Below, in pieces: positions 40,273-50,253 of a stretch of DNA of 64,000 nt. This DNA is from an uncultured Pelagibacteraceae bacterium (GTDB lineage: Bacteria; Pseudomonadota; Alphaproteobacteria; Pelagibacterales; Pelagibacteraceae), in assembly GCA_902537665.1 (NCBI GenBank), contig CACBCE010000003.1:58630-122629 (forward strand). Reading direction: 5' to 3'. The position numbers were made by a program, and so were the translations under genes. How positions within the stretch are numbered: position 1 is the first letter of the stretch; each line of letters starts with the position of its first letter. The notes under the pieces are model-generated. The model searched no databases and was not told the DNA's origin. It saw nothing but the letters and a program-made list of their open reading frames with translations.

Positions 40273-40788
40273 ATGACAACGATTGTGTTAGTTAGAAAGA
40301 ACAATGAAGTGGTAGTTGCTGGTGACGGCCAAGTAAGTATGGGCAATACAGTCGTAAAAAGCACTGCCTCAAAAGTCAGAAAAATTGAAAAAAGAGATGT
40401 CGTAGCTGGGTTCGCTGGATCAACAGCTGATGCTTTAACATTATTTGAGAGATTAGAGGGAAAATTAGAAAAGCATGCAGGTAACTTATCTAGAGCTGCT
40501 GTGGAGCTAGCTAAAGATTGGAGAACTGATAAATATCTAAGAAGATTAGAAGCACTAATGGCGGTAGGTGACAAGAGCAATAGTTATATAATTTCAGGCA
40601 CTGGTGATGTCCTAGAACCTGAAGGTGATGTTATTGGTATTGGCTCTGGAGGTAATTATGCTTTAGCTGCAGGGAAAGTTTTAATGGAAAGTAATATATC
40701 CGCAGAAGAAGTTGCAAAAAAAGCTATAAAAGTTGCAGCTGACATCTGCGTATTTACAAATGAAAATGTCAAAATTGAAAAAATATAA
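40273..40788 (+). CDS. hslV: ATP-dependent protease HslV (peptidase)
   Basis: ORF 171 aa; [38 protein letters not shown]. Confidence 0.97.
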   Translation: MTTIVLVRKNNEVVVAGDGQVSMGNTVVKSTASKVRKIEKRDVVAGFAGSTADALTLFERLEGKLEKHAGNLSRAAVELAKDWRTDKYLRRLEALMAVGDKSNSYIISGTGDVLEPEGDVIGIGSGGNYALAAGKVLMESNISAEEVAKKAIKVAADICVFTNENVKIEKI

Positions 40789-42161
40789 TGGATAAATCTA
40801 ACGTAACTCAATTACATCCTAAAGGAGATCAGCAAAAAGAAGAGGCTTCATTGGTAAGCTCCTTGTCACCAAGAGAAATTGTTTCTGAATTAGACAGGTT
40901 TGTTGTTGGTCAAAATAAAGCTAAAAGAGCAGTTGCTGTAGCCCTACGAAACAGATGGAGAAGGCAAGCTTTAAAAGGTGAAATGAGAAATGAGGTTTTG
41001 CCAAAAAATATTTTAATGATTGGGCCAACGGGCGTTGGTAAAACAGAAATTTCAAGAAGACTCTCTAAATTAGCAGAGGCTCCTTTTGTAAAAGTTGAAG
41101 CAACTAGATTTACCGAAGTGGGTTATGTCGGAAGAGATGTTGAGCAAATAGTCAGAGATTTGATTGAAATAGCTATTTCAATGGAAAAAATAAAAAAAAG
41201 AAAAGAGGTCTACGCGAAAGCTCAGAAGTTAGCTGAGGAAAAAGTATTAGATGCTTTGGTGGGAAAAAAAGCTAGTACGGCTACCAGAGAAAGCTTTAGA
41301 AAAAGACTTAGAGACGGAGATCTAGATAATAATGAGATAGAAATAGCTGTGAGCGATAGTGGTGGAAATAGTACATCCTTTGAAATCCCTGGAATGCCCG
41401 GTGCTAATGTAGGAATGATTAATATCGGTGAGATGCTTGGAAAATCTATGGGTAAGCAGGAAAAGAAAAAAAAGATGACAGTTAAAGAGTCTCACGAAAT
41501 TTTGATAAATGATGAGTCGGACAAATTAATCGAACAAGATAAAATAATTAAATCTGCAAAAATCTCTACAGAAAATAATGGAATAGTTTTCTTGGATGAA
41601 ATTGATAAAATTTCTGGAAGAACTGACAGAGTTGGAGGGGATGTTTCTAGAGAAGGTGTACAGAGAGATTTATTACCTTTAATTGAAGGAACAACGGTTA
41701 ATACAAAATATGGTCCTATAAAAACTGATCATATACTATTTATTGCATCTGGCGCTTTCCAACTAGCTAAGCCTTCTGATTTACTTCCTGAGTTACAAGG
41801 AAGACTACCAATTAGAGTTGAACTTGAGGCTTTATCAAGTGATGATTTCAAAAGAATTCTTAAAGAGCCTGATTTTAGTTTAATAAAACAATATGTGGCT
41901 TTGTTAAAGACTGAGAATGTTGAGCTTGAATTTACAGAAGATGGTATTGATGCAATCGCAAAAATTGCTTCTGAGGTGAATGCAACTGTTGAAAATATAG
42001 GCGCAAGAAGATTGCACACAATAATAGAAAAAATTCTTGACGAAATTAGTTTTACAGCAACTGATAGATCTGGTGAAAAAATTTCAATAAATAAAGAATA
42101 TATTGATAAAAATCTTGATAGTCTTATTAAAGATACAGATTTATCAAAATTTATTTTATAA
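40788..42161 (+). CDS. hslU: ATP-dependent protease ATPase subunit HslU
   Basis: ORF 457 aa; [44 protein letters not shown]. Confidence 0.97.
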   Translation: MDKSNVTQLHPKGDQQKEEASLVSSLSPREIVSELDRFVVGQNKAKRAVAVALRNRWRRQALKGEMRNEVLPKNILMIGPTGVGKTEISRRLSKLAEAPFVKVEATRFTEVGYVGRDVEQIVRDLIEIAISMEKIKKRKEVYAKAQKLAEEKVLDALVGKKASTATRESFRKRLRDGDLDNNEIEIAVSDSGGNSTSFEIPGMPGANVGMINIGEMLGKSMGKQEKKKKMTVKESHEILINDESDKLIEQDKIIKSAKISTENNGIVFLDEIDKISGRTDRVGGDVSREGVQRDLLPLIEGTTVNTKYGPIKTDHILFIASGAFQLAKPSDLLPELQGRLPIRVELEALSSDDFKRILKEPDFSLIKQYVALLKTENVELEFTEDGIDAIAKIASEVNATVENIGARRLHTIIEKILDEISFTATDRSGEKISINKEYIDKNLDSLIKDTDLSKFIL

Positions 42162-42569
42162 TTTTTTTTTTAAAAAAACGTAAAAAGCCCCACTACCACC
42201 ATCTATAATCTCAGCATCAGTAATACTTTTTATTTTTGCCATTAAACTGGAATTATTTTTGATAAAATCAGGAACAGAATATTTTAGAATTCCAAAGTCC
42301 TTTGAAATGTATGGGTCTTTATCATTTTGAGAATGCAGTCCTTTTCCTGTAACTATTACAACTTTGGGAACTTTTTGGTTAAAACATTCAATAATAAAAC
42401 TTTCTACTTTTTTGTTTGCCTCATCGAGCGTAAAGCCATGTAGATCTAATGATCTAGTAATATGAGATTTACTCTCTTTCCTGTCTAAATCTTTGTTGGG
42501 TAACTTTTCATTTTTTTCTAAAAAGTTTTTCCAATCTTTTTTGTCTTTTTCTGAAATATTACTGGTCAA
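42156..42569 (-). CDS. Smr-domain protein
   Basis: ORF 137 aa; [27 protein letters not shown]. Confidence 0.93.
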   Translation of the reverse strand: MTSNISEKDKKDWKNFLEKNEKLPNKDLDRKESKSHITRSLDLHGFTLDEANKKVESFIIECFNQKVPKVVIVTGKGLHSQNDKDPYISKDFGILKYSVPDFIKNNSSLMAKIKSITDAEIIDGGSGAFYVFLKKKL

Positions 42570-43166
42570 TTATGAAAGGGTATCAACTAACTGCCAATTT
42601 GGATTATTAGTACTTGTGTCTCTTGAAAACACCCACGTGTCATAGATCTTTTTGATCTTCTCTGGATCTCCAGATACTATATTTTTATCCTTATCCCTAA
42701 TACAAGTTATTACCTCGCCAACAAATTCGACAGTTACTTGTAAAATTTTTCCTAAAAACTTATGTTCCTTAATGTTTGCAGAATTTACTCCTATAAAAGT
42801 AATTTCCGCAAGATGACCTCTTTTGCCTCTTTCCTTAAGAGCAGTGTTAAATTGATCATAAATTTTATTACTTAACAAAGGTTTACTTGTGGTCAATTTA
42901 TTGTCACTATCACCAAAGTCTGTGATAATAGTTTCATATGCTATTTTAGCACCCTTTAAGAAATCTTTTTTTGCATTTTCATCAAAATCTGTTTTTTTAT
43001 TTACTTTGGCTTCAGGATTTATATTCTTTAAAATTTCCTCAAACTGAGGTGAAGCTTTTCCCTCAAAACCTGTCCTTTTCCCAAGAATTCCTCTAAGTCT
43101 TAAAAAAATAAAACCTGCAATCATTGCTAATAAAATAATATCAATATATTCAAAACTATAATTCAT
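42570..43166 (-). CDS. Tim44-domain protein (TimA-like)
   Basis: ORF 198 aa; N-terminal TM, FLKGAKIAYETIITDFGDSD, DTWVFSRDTSTNNPNWQLVDTL. Confidence 0.93.
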   Translation of the reverse strand: MNYSFEYIDIILLAMIAGFIFLRLRGILGKRTGFEGKASPQFEEILKNINPEAKVNKKTDFDENAKKDFLKGAKIAYETIITDFGDSDNKLTTSKPLLSNKIYDQFNTALKERGKRGHLAEITFIGVNSANIKEHKFLGKILQVTVEFVGEVITCIRDKDKNIVSGDPEKIKKIYDTWVFSRDTSTNNPNWQLVDTLS

Positions 43167-43223
43167 ACCTTAAATTTAATTACTATGTTGATTAATTTCA
43201 ACTAACAATTACATTAAAGACAA

Positions 43224-43649
43224 ATGAACACAGTACTTTTAGCTGTTATTTTAATCCCGATTATAGAGATTTACCTTTTTATAAAGATTGGGTCTCAAAT
43301 CGGCGCATTCAGCACGATATTTCTGGTATTTTTTACTGCAGTTGTTGGGGTGTATTATGCCAAATACGAAGGTATTAACACTCTAAGGTCTGGAATAATG
43401 CAAATGGTTAAAAATCAAATTCCAGCACGTGAATTTATTTCTGGTGCTGCAATAGCATTTGGCGCTGTTCTGTTGATCATACCAGGATTTGCAACTGACT
43501 TGATTGGTTTTCTCTTAATTATCCCAATAACACAAAAATTGATATTAGGAAGATTTAATAAAAATTTTGAGAACAAAAACATAAAAAAGAATGATTTTAT
43601 TGAAGGGGAATTTGAAGATATAGAGGATGATAATGACAGAAAAATTTAA
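43224..43649 (+). CDS. fxsA: FxsA-family membrane protein
   Basis: ORF 141 aa; PIIEIYLFIKIGSQIGAFSTIFLVFFTAVVG, LLIIPGFATDLIGFLLIIP. Confidence 0.92.
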   Translation: MNTVLLAVILIPIIEIYLFIKIGSQIGAFSTIFLVFFTAVVGVYYAKYEGINTLRSGIMQMVKNQIPAREFISGAAIAFGAVLLIIPGFATDLIGFLLIIPITQKLILGRFNKNFENKNIKKNDFIEGEFEDIEDDNDRKI

Positions 43650-44055
43650 AATCTTAGCTAAATATATCAAAGACATGTCTAGTGAAACACCTGATGTTGA
43701 AACCTATATATCTGCAGGAAATAATATAGGTAAATATCAATTAGATATCGATATCAAATCAATAGCATTGAAAAATAAAATGATTGAAGTGATTATAACT
43801 TTAAAATTTCAACACAAAGATACGCAACTAAAAAGATCCCATTTTGAAATTATTTACGCAGTAGCAGTAAAAATTGATGAGTCTATTAAAGAAAAAAAGG
43901 ACCTAGAAAAAATTGTGCTATGTGATGTGCCTAATTCAATTTATCCAGATTTAGAAAAATCATTTTTGGACATGATGCATAATTCTGGATTCCCTAATAT
44001 TAAATTGGAAAAAAAAATTGATTTTACAAAACTTTATTTAGAAAAATTCAATTAA
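43633..44055 (+). CDS. secB: Protein-export chaperone SecB
   Basis: KILAKYIKDMSSETPD; YAVAVKI; position between Tim44/fxsA and dnaQ; start trimmed to third residue ATG. Confidence 0.87.
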   Translation: MTEKFKILAKYIKDMSSETPDVETYISAGNNIGKYQLDIDIKSIALKNKMIEVIITLKFQHKDTQLKRSHFEIIYAVAVKIDESIKEKKDLEKIVLCDVPNSIYPDLEKSFLDMMHNSGFPNIKLEKKIDFTKLYLEKFN

Positions 44056-44714
44056 TAAAAATTTTTTTTAAGAGATGTCTTTAAATAAACTTGATGATTT
44101 TTAAGCTCTTCCGCAGATGGTTTGATAACCTTAGTAGAATAAATAACTTTTCCAGTATTTAATTTTGTGTCATCTTCTTCCATGTTTTTAAAATCTAAAG
44201 TTGGTTCTTTTTGATCAATTAAATTTATATAAACCTTGGCTAACAAATCACAATCGATAAGTGCAGTATGTTGAACTCTTTTAGAATTATCAATCCTGTA
44301 TCTTTTACATAAAGCATCCAAACTTGTTTGGGACCCTGGAAATTTATTTCTAGCTAATGACAAGGTGTCTACTATTTCATTATCAATTTTCTTTTTTCCG
44401 ATAATTTTAAGTTCATTATTTAAGTGAGATAAATCAAATTCTGCATTGTGAATTATTAGTCTTTTGCCTTTTATGAATTCTAAAAAATTATCAGCTATTT
44501 CTTCAAATTTCATTTTGTCAGATAAAAAACTATCTGAATATCCATGCACTTCGAAAGCTTTGTCGGATACTTTTCTTTCAGGATTTAAATAACTATGAAA
44601 TTTATTTTTCGTTGGTACCAAGTTATCTAATTCAATACACCCAATTTCGACAATTCTATGCCCCTCTTTAACTGAAATACCAGTTGTTTCTGTGTCTAGA
44701 ACAATTTCTTTCAT
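44052..44714 (-). CDS. dnaQ: DNA polymerase III epsilon subunit
   Basis: ORF 220 aa; EIVLDTETTGISVKEGHRIVEIGCIEL, HNAEFDLSHLN, HTALIDCDLLAKVY. Confidence 0.95.
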   Translation of the reverse strand: MKEIVLDTETTGISVKEGHRIVEIGCIELDNLVPTKNKFHSYLNPERKVSDKAFEVHGYSDSFLSDKMKFEEIADNFLEFIKGKRLIIHNAEFDLSHLNNELKIIGKKKIDNEIVDTLSLARNKFPGSQTSLDALCKRYRIDNSKRVQHTALIDCDLLAKVYINLIDQKEPTLDFKNMEEDDTKLNTGKVIYSTKVIKPSAEELKNHQVYLKTSLKKNFY

Positions 44715-45280
44715 ATCAGATTTTCTATTATCTTCTTTACTCTATTTTTAACAGAATTTTTTTTAAAATTATTCTTAATTATAAAATGAGATTTCTTCTT
44801 TTTAAAATCAAGCGGCAGTTGAATTTTTTTAAAACTCTTTAATAATTTTGTGTTAAAGTTTTTTCTTTTTTTTAATCTATTTAGAATTTCTGATTTCTTA
44901 GACTCTACATAGATTAATATGTCTTTTTTTTTATTAATCTTATTCTCTAAAAGAAGAGGGATATCTAAAACTACAATTTTTTTATCTTTGTTTTTTTTTA
45001 AAAAAATATGCATTTTCTTTCTAACTTCATAATGAACAATTTTAACAATTTTTTTTAGATTTTGCTTGTTAGATAAAATTGCATCAACGATTTTCTCTTT
45101 TTTAATAGGAAAAGAGTCAAAATATAAAGGAAGTTCTTTTTTTAATTTGAGAAATACTTTTTTGTTATTTTTATAAATTTTTGCTACCTCTAAATCAGCG
45201 ATAAATACTGGAAAACCAAAACATTTAGCTACGTAAGTTTTACCAGACCCTATATCACCTAAAATACCTATTCTTTTCAT
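44711..45280 (-). CDS. coaE: Dephospho-CoA kinase
   Basis: ORF 189 aa; RIGILGDIGSGKTYVAKCFG, VLDIPLLLE. Confidence 0.9.
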   Translation of the reverse strand: MKRIGILGDIGSGKTYVAKCFGFPVFIADLEVAKIYKNNKKVFLKLKKELPLYFDSFPIKKEKIVDAILSNKQNLKKIVKIVHYEVRKKMHIFLKKNKDKKIVVLDIPLLLENKINKKKDILIYVESKKSEILNRLKKRKNFNTKLLKSFKKIQLPLDFKKKKSHFIIKNNFKKNSVKNRVKKIIENLI

Positions 45281-46071
45281 GCGTCTAAAAAATTTATTAA
45301 GTCTTCGTTAATTTCTGGTTGAACTTTGTGCCATAATTTAAATGCCTCAAGAGCTTGATAAATAAACATCATTTTACCGTTGAAAACTTTACAGCCTAAT
45401 TTTTTTCCAGTCCTTAAAAAATTAGTCTCTTTTGGGTTGTAAATAACGTCGTAAAATAATTTTTCTTTATTTATATTTTTAAAATTCAAACCTAAATTAT
45501 CTTCATTGCTCAAGCCCAAACTGGTAGCGTTAATAATTATATCAAATTCTGGTCGATCTCCCCAGTCAACTACATTTATTTTTGAAAAATTTCTCTTTAA
45601 GTTTTCAGCCTTTTGCTTTGTTCTATTGCTTATTATTATTTTCAAAACCTTTAATTTTTCCAAAGCATAAATTATGGAAGGTACTACACCTCCAGCTCCT
45701 AATATGAAAATCGATTTATTTTTTAATTCAAATTGAGTTTCTTTTAAACTTAGTTCAAAACCTTTTATGTCAGTATTATGACCTATTAATTTTTTATCAT
45801 GCATATATATGGTGTTAACAGATTGAGTAATCTTTGACTCCTCGCTCAGTTCATCCAAAAAAGGAATTACATCGCTTTTAAAAGGGACAGTAACATTTAA
45901 TCCGTCTAATTTATTATTCTTAATCTCAGAGACAATCTCCTGGATTTCACTCTTTTCTATTTTCTTTTTATCATAACTCGCATTGATATTATTTTTCTTA
46001 AACCAATAATTATGTAATTTGGGTGAGAGTGAATGTTCGATAGGATTTCCAATTACTAAATATTTTTTCAT
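45277..46071 (-). CDS. aroE: Shikimate dehydrogenase
   Basis: ORF 264 aa; YLVIGNPIEHSLSPKLHNYWF, GLNVTVPFK, GHNTDIKGF, ILGAGGV. Confidence 0.96.
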   Translation of the reverse strand: MKKYLVIGNPIEHSLSPKLHNYWFKKNNINASYDKKKIEKSEIQEIVSEIKNNKLDGLNVTVPFKSDVIPFLDELSEESKITQSVNTIYMHDKKLIGHNTDIKGFELSLKETQFELKNKSIFILGAGGVVPSIIYALEKLKVLKIIISNRTKQKAENLKRNFSKINVVDWGDRPEFDIIINATSLGLSNEDNLGLNFKNINKEKLFYDVIYNPKETNFLRTGKKLGCKVFNGKMMFIYQALEAFKLWHKVQPEINEDLINFLDA

Positions 46072-46652
46072 TTATAATTATCTAAATATTTTTTAATTTT
46101 TTCAACTGGAAGCCCCATTATTGTATTCTCATTTCCATTAATGCTTAAAAATAAATTTCGCCCCTCACCTTCTATTTGATAAACATTATAAGCATATAAC
46201 GCTTCATCAGAAATTTTTGCTAAGTAACTTTTAAGCTCATCTTCTCTCATTTTTTTCATTGTCAGAATTGCTTTATCCGTATGATTCCATACCATATATC
46301 CGTTTTTAGATATACATACTGAACTAATTAAATGATGTTTTTTACCATTAAGTTTTTTTAAAATTTCTAAAGCTTCCTCTCTATTTTCTGGTTTTGATAT
46401 TAATTCTCCGTCTAAATCGATAACACTATCAGCACCTAAGACTAAATTATCAGTAAATTTTCCGCTTATCTTATTAGCTTTTAATTCAGCTAAATTTTTA
46501 GATATTAATTCTGGTGATGCTTTCTCTTTTAGCAAACTTGATTTAACAACATCCTCATCAATGTTGGATGGTTTTACTTCATTTAAAATATTATGTTCAT
46601 CAAGAATTTTCTTTCTAACTTTGCTTTGAGAAGCTAGAATAATTTTAAGCAT
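46068..46652 (-). CDS. maf: Maf-like nucleotide pyrophosphatase
   Basis: ORF 194 aa; LASQSKVRKKIL, LGADSVIDLDG, YQIEGEG. Confidence 0.94.
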   Translation of the reverse strand: MLKIILASQSKVRKKILDEHNILNEVKPSNIDEDVVKSSLLKEKASPELISKNLAELKANKISGKFTDNLVLGADSVIDLDGELISKPENREEALEILKKLNGKKHHLISSVCISKNGYMVWNHTDKAILTMKKMREDELKSYLAKISDEALYAYNVYQIEGEGRNLFLSINGNENTIMGLPVEKIKKYLDNYK

Positions 46653-47469
46653 TTTCTTTATAAATTTCGTATATTTTTATTACTGAAGCAGCTGTTTCCT
46701 CTACAGATTTCCTTGTTACATCAATTGATGGCCATTTATATTTCTTAAAAGTATTTCTTGCCATGTCTACCTCCTTTTTAATCTGCTCCAAATCGGTATA
46801 TAATTTATTAGTATTTTCTTTAAGAGAATTCATTCTGTTTTTTCTTATTTCAACTAGCCTTTCTGGTTCGGTGTTTAATCCTATAACGCATGAAGTTTTT
46901 GGATTTTGTTTTAAAACTTTAGGAATAGAGTCCTCGGTAATTAAGGGTATGTTAGAAGTTTTAAGTCCTTTATTTGCTAGAAAAATAGCAGTAGGTGTTT
47001 TGCTTGTTCTGCTAACTCCCAATAAAATTATATCAGATTCTTTTATTTCTTTAACAAGATTGCCATCGTCATGATTCATTGTAAACTGAATTGCTTCAAT
47101 TCTTTTATAATAATCTTCGTCAAGAGCGTATTGACCACTTGGTTGATGTGAGGCCTTCTGGTTTAAAAGTTTAGAAAAACTTAAAATTAAATCACCCAAT
47201 ACTCCGAAACATGGAATTTTTTTTATATCACTATTTTTAGCGAGATATTTCGCCAAATTACTATCAACTATAGAATATAAAATTATAGAGCTTTTTTCTT
47301 TTTCTGCGTTTTCTAAAATTTTTAAAATTTGATTTTCCGTTCTTGTAAAAGAATAAGTGTGTATTTTATAGTTTATATTTTTAAATTGAGCTTTGATAGC
47401 TGTAAATATACGATCCAAGGTTTCACCAGTCGCATCTGATATAAGGTAAATTTGATATAAATTACTCAT
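46645..47469 (-). CDS. Kinase/pyrophosphorylase (PEP synthetase/PPDK regulatory protein, DUF299)
   Basis: ORF 274 aa; IYLISDATGETLDRIFTAI, DIILLGVSRTSKTPTAIFLANKGLKTSNIPL. Confidence 0.95.
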   Translation of the reverse strand: MSNLYQIYLISDATGETLDRIFTAIKAQFKNINYKIHTYSFTRTENQILKILENAEKEKSSIILYSIVDSNLAKYLAKNSDIKKIPCFGVLGDLILSFSKLLNQKASHQPSGQYALDEDYYKRIEAIQFTMNHDDGNLVKEIKESDIILLGVSRTSKTPTAIFLANKGLKTSNIPLITEDSIPKVLKQNPKTSCVIGLNTEPERLVEIRKNRMNSLKENTNKLYTDLEQIKKEVDMARNTFKKYKWPSIDVTRKSVEETAASVIKIYEIYKENA

Positions 47470-47751
47470 GTATAATATGTGTATAAATTTGTATTATCAT
47501 TATCATATTGAACATCTTTCATGTTTTTAAATTTATGTTGTAAAACAATGCTTTTATTAACAATATCAAACATGTTGAAGTCTAAAATAATCATTTAATG
47601 TATTTAGTTAATAAGCTTCAATTTTACGTATATATTTATTAAAATTTAAACTCTAAATGTTAACAAACTGTTTATAAAATGTTTAATAAATTTAATCACC
47701 ACTATTCACAGATTATACTAACATTACAATTAAATATATTTAATTATTAAT
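47470..47751. other. Candidate chromosomal replication origin (oriC)
   Basis: 282-bp AT-rich intergenic gap between divergent PPSR and hemE; perfect DnaA-box match TTATACACA (minus, 47478-47486), near matches CTATTCACA (+, 47702-47710) and TTATAAACA (minus, 47669-47677). Confidence 0.65.
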
Positions 47752-48753
47752 ATGTCTCCACTTGAGGAAGTTATAATAAATAAAAAAAGTAATATAAATC
47801 CTGTTTGGATAATGAGACAAGCTGGAAGGTATTTACCAGAATTTAGAGAAATTAGGAAAAAAAATCCAGATTTTATAAAATTATGTCTTAATGAAAAACT
47901 ATCAAGTGAGATTACTCTTCAGCCTTTAAAAAGATTTGACTTAGATGCAGCAATAATTTTTTCTGATATTTTAATGTTACCATATGGTTTAAATCAAAAT
48001 GTCGAGTTTAAAAAAAATGTGGGTCCATTACTTGGTGAACTAGATTTAATAAAAATTTCAAAAGTTGAAGAAATTAACTTTGTTGAAAAACTTTCTCCTG
48101 TTTACGAATTAATTAAATTAGTAAGTAATTCTCAATTTACGAATAATAAAACCACTATAGGCTTTGTTGGAGCACCATGGACCTTATTAGTGTATATGAT
48201 GAACAAAAAGTCACCAAAACTAAATTTAGATGAAAACTTTTTTGAGGATAAATTTTTAATCGATAAAGTTCTTAAAATCTTAGACAAATTTTTAAAAATA
48301 CACATTAAGAATCAGATTGATAACGGTGCTCAGATAATTCAAATTTTCGATAGTTGGGCTGGCTTGCTAAAAGAAAAAGATTTACGTTATTATATTTATG
48401 ACCCTACATTGAGTTTGGTTAACTATATAAAATCTTTAAATGTGCCTGTTATTTGTTTTCCAAGAGGCATTAAAAATTATAAAGATTTTTGTGAAATTGT
48501 TAAACCAGACACAATATGTATTGATTATGAGATTGACCCAATAAAAATTAGTAAAGAAATAAAAATTCCTGTGCAAGGTGGAATGGATCCAAAGTTTTTG
48601 CTTTCTAATAAAGAAAGCCTGAAAAAGGAGGCAACAAAATATCTAGATATATTTAAAGATCACCCATATATATTTAATTTGGGACACGGTGTTTTACCAG
48701 AGACAGACCCTAATATGATGGATTATCTAGTAAAAACTGTGAAAGATTATTAA
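47752..48753 (+). CDS. hemE: Uroporphyrinogen decarboxylase
   Basis: ORF 333 aa; PVWIMRQAGRYLPEFRE, DAAIIFSDILMLPYGL, GHGVLPETDP. Confidence 0.97.
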   Translation: MSPLEEVIINKKSNINPVWIMRQAGRYLPEFREIRKKNPDFIKLCLNEKLSSEITLQPLKRFDLDAAIIFSDILMLPYGLNQNVEFKKNVGPLLGELDLIKISKVEEINFVEKLSPVYELIKLVSNSQFTNNKTTIGFVGAPWTLLVYMMNKKSPKLNLDENFFEDKFLIDKVLKILDKFLKIHIKNQIDNGAQIIQIFDSWAGLLKEKDLRYYIYDPTLSLVNYIKSLNVPVICFPRGIKNYKDFCEIVKPDTICIDYEIDPIKISKEIKIPVQGGMDPKFLLSNKESLKKEATKYLDIFKDHPYIFNLGHGVLPETDPNMMDYLVKTVKDY

Positions 48754-49751
48754 TGGAAAACAAAAAAGATCACCCACCCGTAAAATTTGGAAAAACTGGA
48801 GTTTTAATAGTAAATTTAGGGACACCAGACTCAACGAGCTGGTTTGATATTAGAAAATATTTAAAAGAATTTTTGTCGGATAAAAGAGTAATTGAGGTAA
48901 ATCCAATAATTTGGCAATTTATTCTAAATGTTTTTATATTAACTTTCCGACCATCCAAAACAGCGAAAGCTTATAAAGAAATCTGGATGAAGGATAAAAA
49001 CATTTCACCACTTTTACACTATACTCAAAAACAAGCAGAAAAACTTTCAAACTTAATTTCAGAAAAAAATTTGCTGATAGATTATGCAATGCGATACGGA
49101 AATCCTAGCATAAGAAGTAAAATCGCAACACTTCATGAAATGGGGTGTGAAAACTTAATAATACTTCCACTTTATCCCCAGTATGCTGCTGCAACTACTG
49201 CAACTGTTTGCGATGAAGTATATAGAACTCTTATGAAAATGAGGTGGCAACCATCACTCAAAATAGTGCCACATTATGAATCTAATCCTTTATATATTGA
49301 AGCACTTGTAAATTCTTTGAACAAAAAAATTAAAGAAATTAATTGGAAGCCAGATTTGATATTGGCTTCTTACCATGGAATACCGCAAAAATACTTTGAT
49401 AAAGGTGACCCCTACCACTGCTATTGTCATAAAACTACCAGACTGATATCAGAAAAGTTTACTTCAATTGAGATTAAGACAACATTTCAGTCAAGATTTG
49501 GTCCTGAAAAATGGCTTCAACCTTACACAGACAAAACTTTAGAAAACTTACCTCAAGAAGGTAAAAAGAATGTTTTAGCTATATGCCCTGGATTTTCTTC
49601 AGACTGTGTTGAAACTTTGGAAGAAATTCAAATTCAAGGTAAAGAGAGCTTTTTAGAATCTGGTGGAGAAAACTTTGATATGGTGCCGTGTTTGAATGAT
49701 AATGATGATCATATAGTTTTATTAAAATCTTTAATTCAAAAAAACACTTAA
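48753..49751 (+). CDS. hemH: Ferrochelatase
   Basis: ORF 332 aa; GVLIVNLGTPDS, YPQYAAATTATV, ASYHGIPQKYFDKGDPYHCYC, CPGFSSDCVETLEEI. Confidence 0.97.
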   Translation: MENKKDHPPVKFGKTGVLIVNLGTPDSTSWFDIRKYLKEFLSDKRVIEVNPIIWQFILNVFILTFRPSKTAKAYKEIWMKDKNISPLLHYTQKQAEKLSNLISEKNLLIDYAMRYGNPSIRSKIATLHEMGCENLIILPLYPQYAAATTATVCDEVYRTLMKMRWQPSLKIVPHYESNPLYIEALVNSLNKKIKEINWKPDLILASYHGIPQKYFDKGDPYHCYCHKTTRLISEKFTSIEIKTTFQSRFGPEKWLQPYTDKTLENLPQEGKKNVLAICPGFSSDCVETLEEIQIQGKESFLESGGENFDMVPCLNDNDDHIVLLKSLIQKNT

Positions 49752-49754
49752 TTA

Positions 49755-50189
49755 ATGAACACCTATTTACTGTTTAAATCATTACACTTAATAGCAGTAA
49801 TTTCTTGGATGGCCGGATTACTATATCTTCCAAGAATTTTTGTTTACCATTCTCAAAACAGCAATAAGCCAATTATATCAGATGTATTTAAGGTTATGGA
49901 AAGAAAACTTTTTTTTTATATTATGACACCAGCAATGGTTCTGTCTTGGTTATTTGGTTTATTATTAATTCATGAAATAGGATTTCAACAACTCGGGCAA
50001 ACTTGGATGATTTTAAAGCTAATATTTGTGGTCTTATTAACGATTTATCATTTATATCTAGGCCGAGTTTTAGGACAATTTCAATTAGATCTTAATACTC
50101 ATTCACATAAATTTTATAGATTTATTAATGAAATACCCACATTATTGCTTATTTTAATCATATTTGTGGTAGTTTTTAAGCCTATCTAG
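49755..50189 (+). CDS. hemJ: HemJ-like protoporphyrinogen oxidase (CopD-family TM protein)
   Basis: ORF 144 aa; FKSLHLIAVISWMAGLLYLPRIFVYH, RFINEIPTLLLI; follows hemE-hemH. Confidence 0.92.
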   Translation: MNTYLLFKSLHLIAVISWMAGLLYLPRIFVYHSQNSNKPIISDVFKVMERKLFFYIMTPAMVLSWLFGLLLIHEIGFQQLGQTWMILKLIFVVLLTIYHLYLGRVLGQFQLDLNTHSHKFYRFINEIPTLLLILIIFVVVFKPI

Positions 50190-50253
50190 GGTTGAATATT
50201 TATAAATAGCATATATATTCAAGTCATTATTAAGTCCTTAATAATTTTAAATC

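Noticed and set aside
47641-47751. CtrA-type TTAA-N7-TTAA boxes in the origin candidate
   Set aside because: TTAA pairs occur but with spacings of 5, 6 or 10 rather than 7, as expected by chance in AT-rich DNA.
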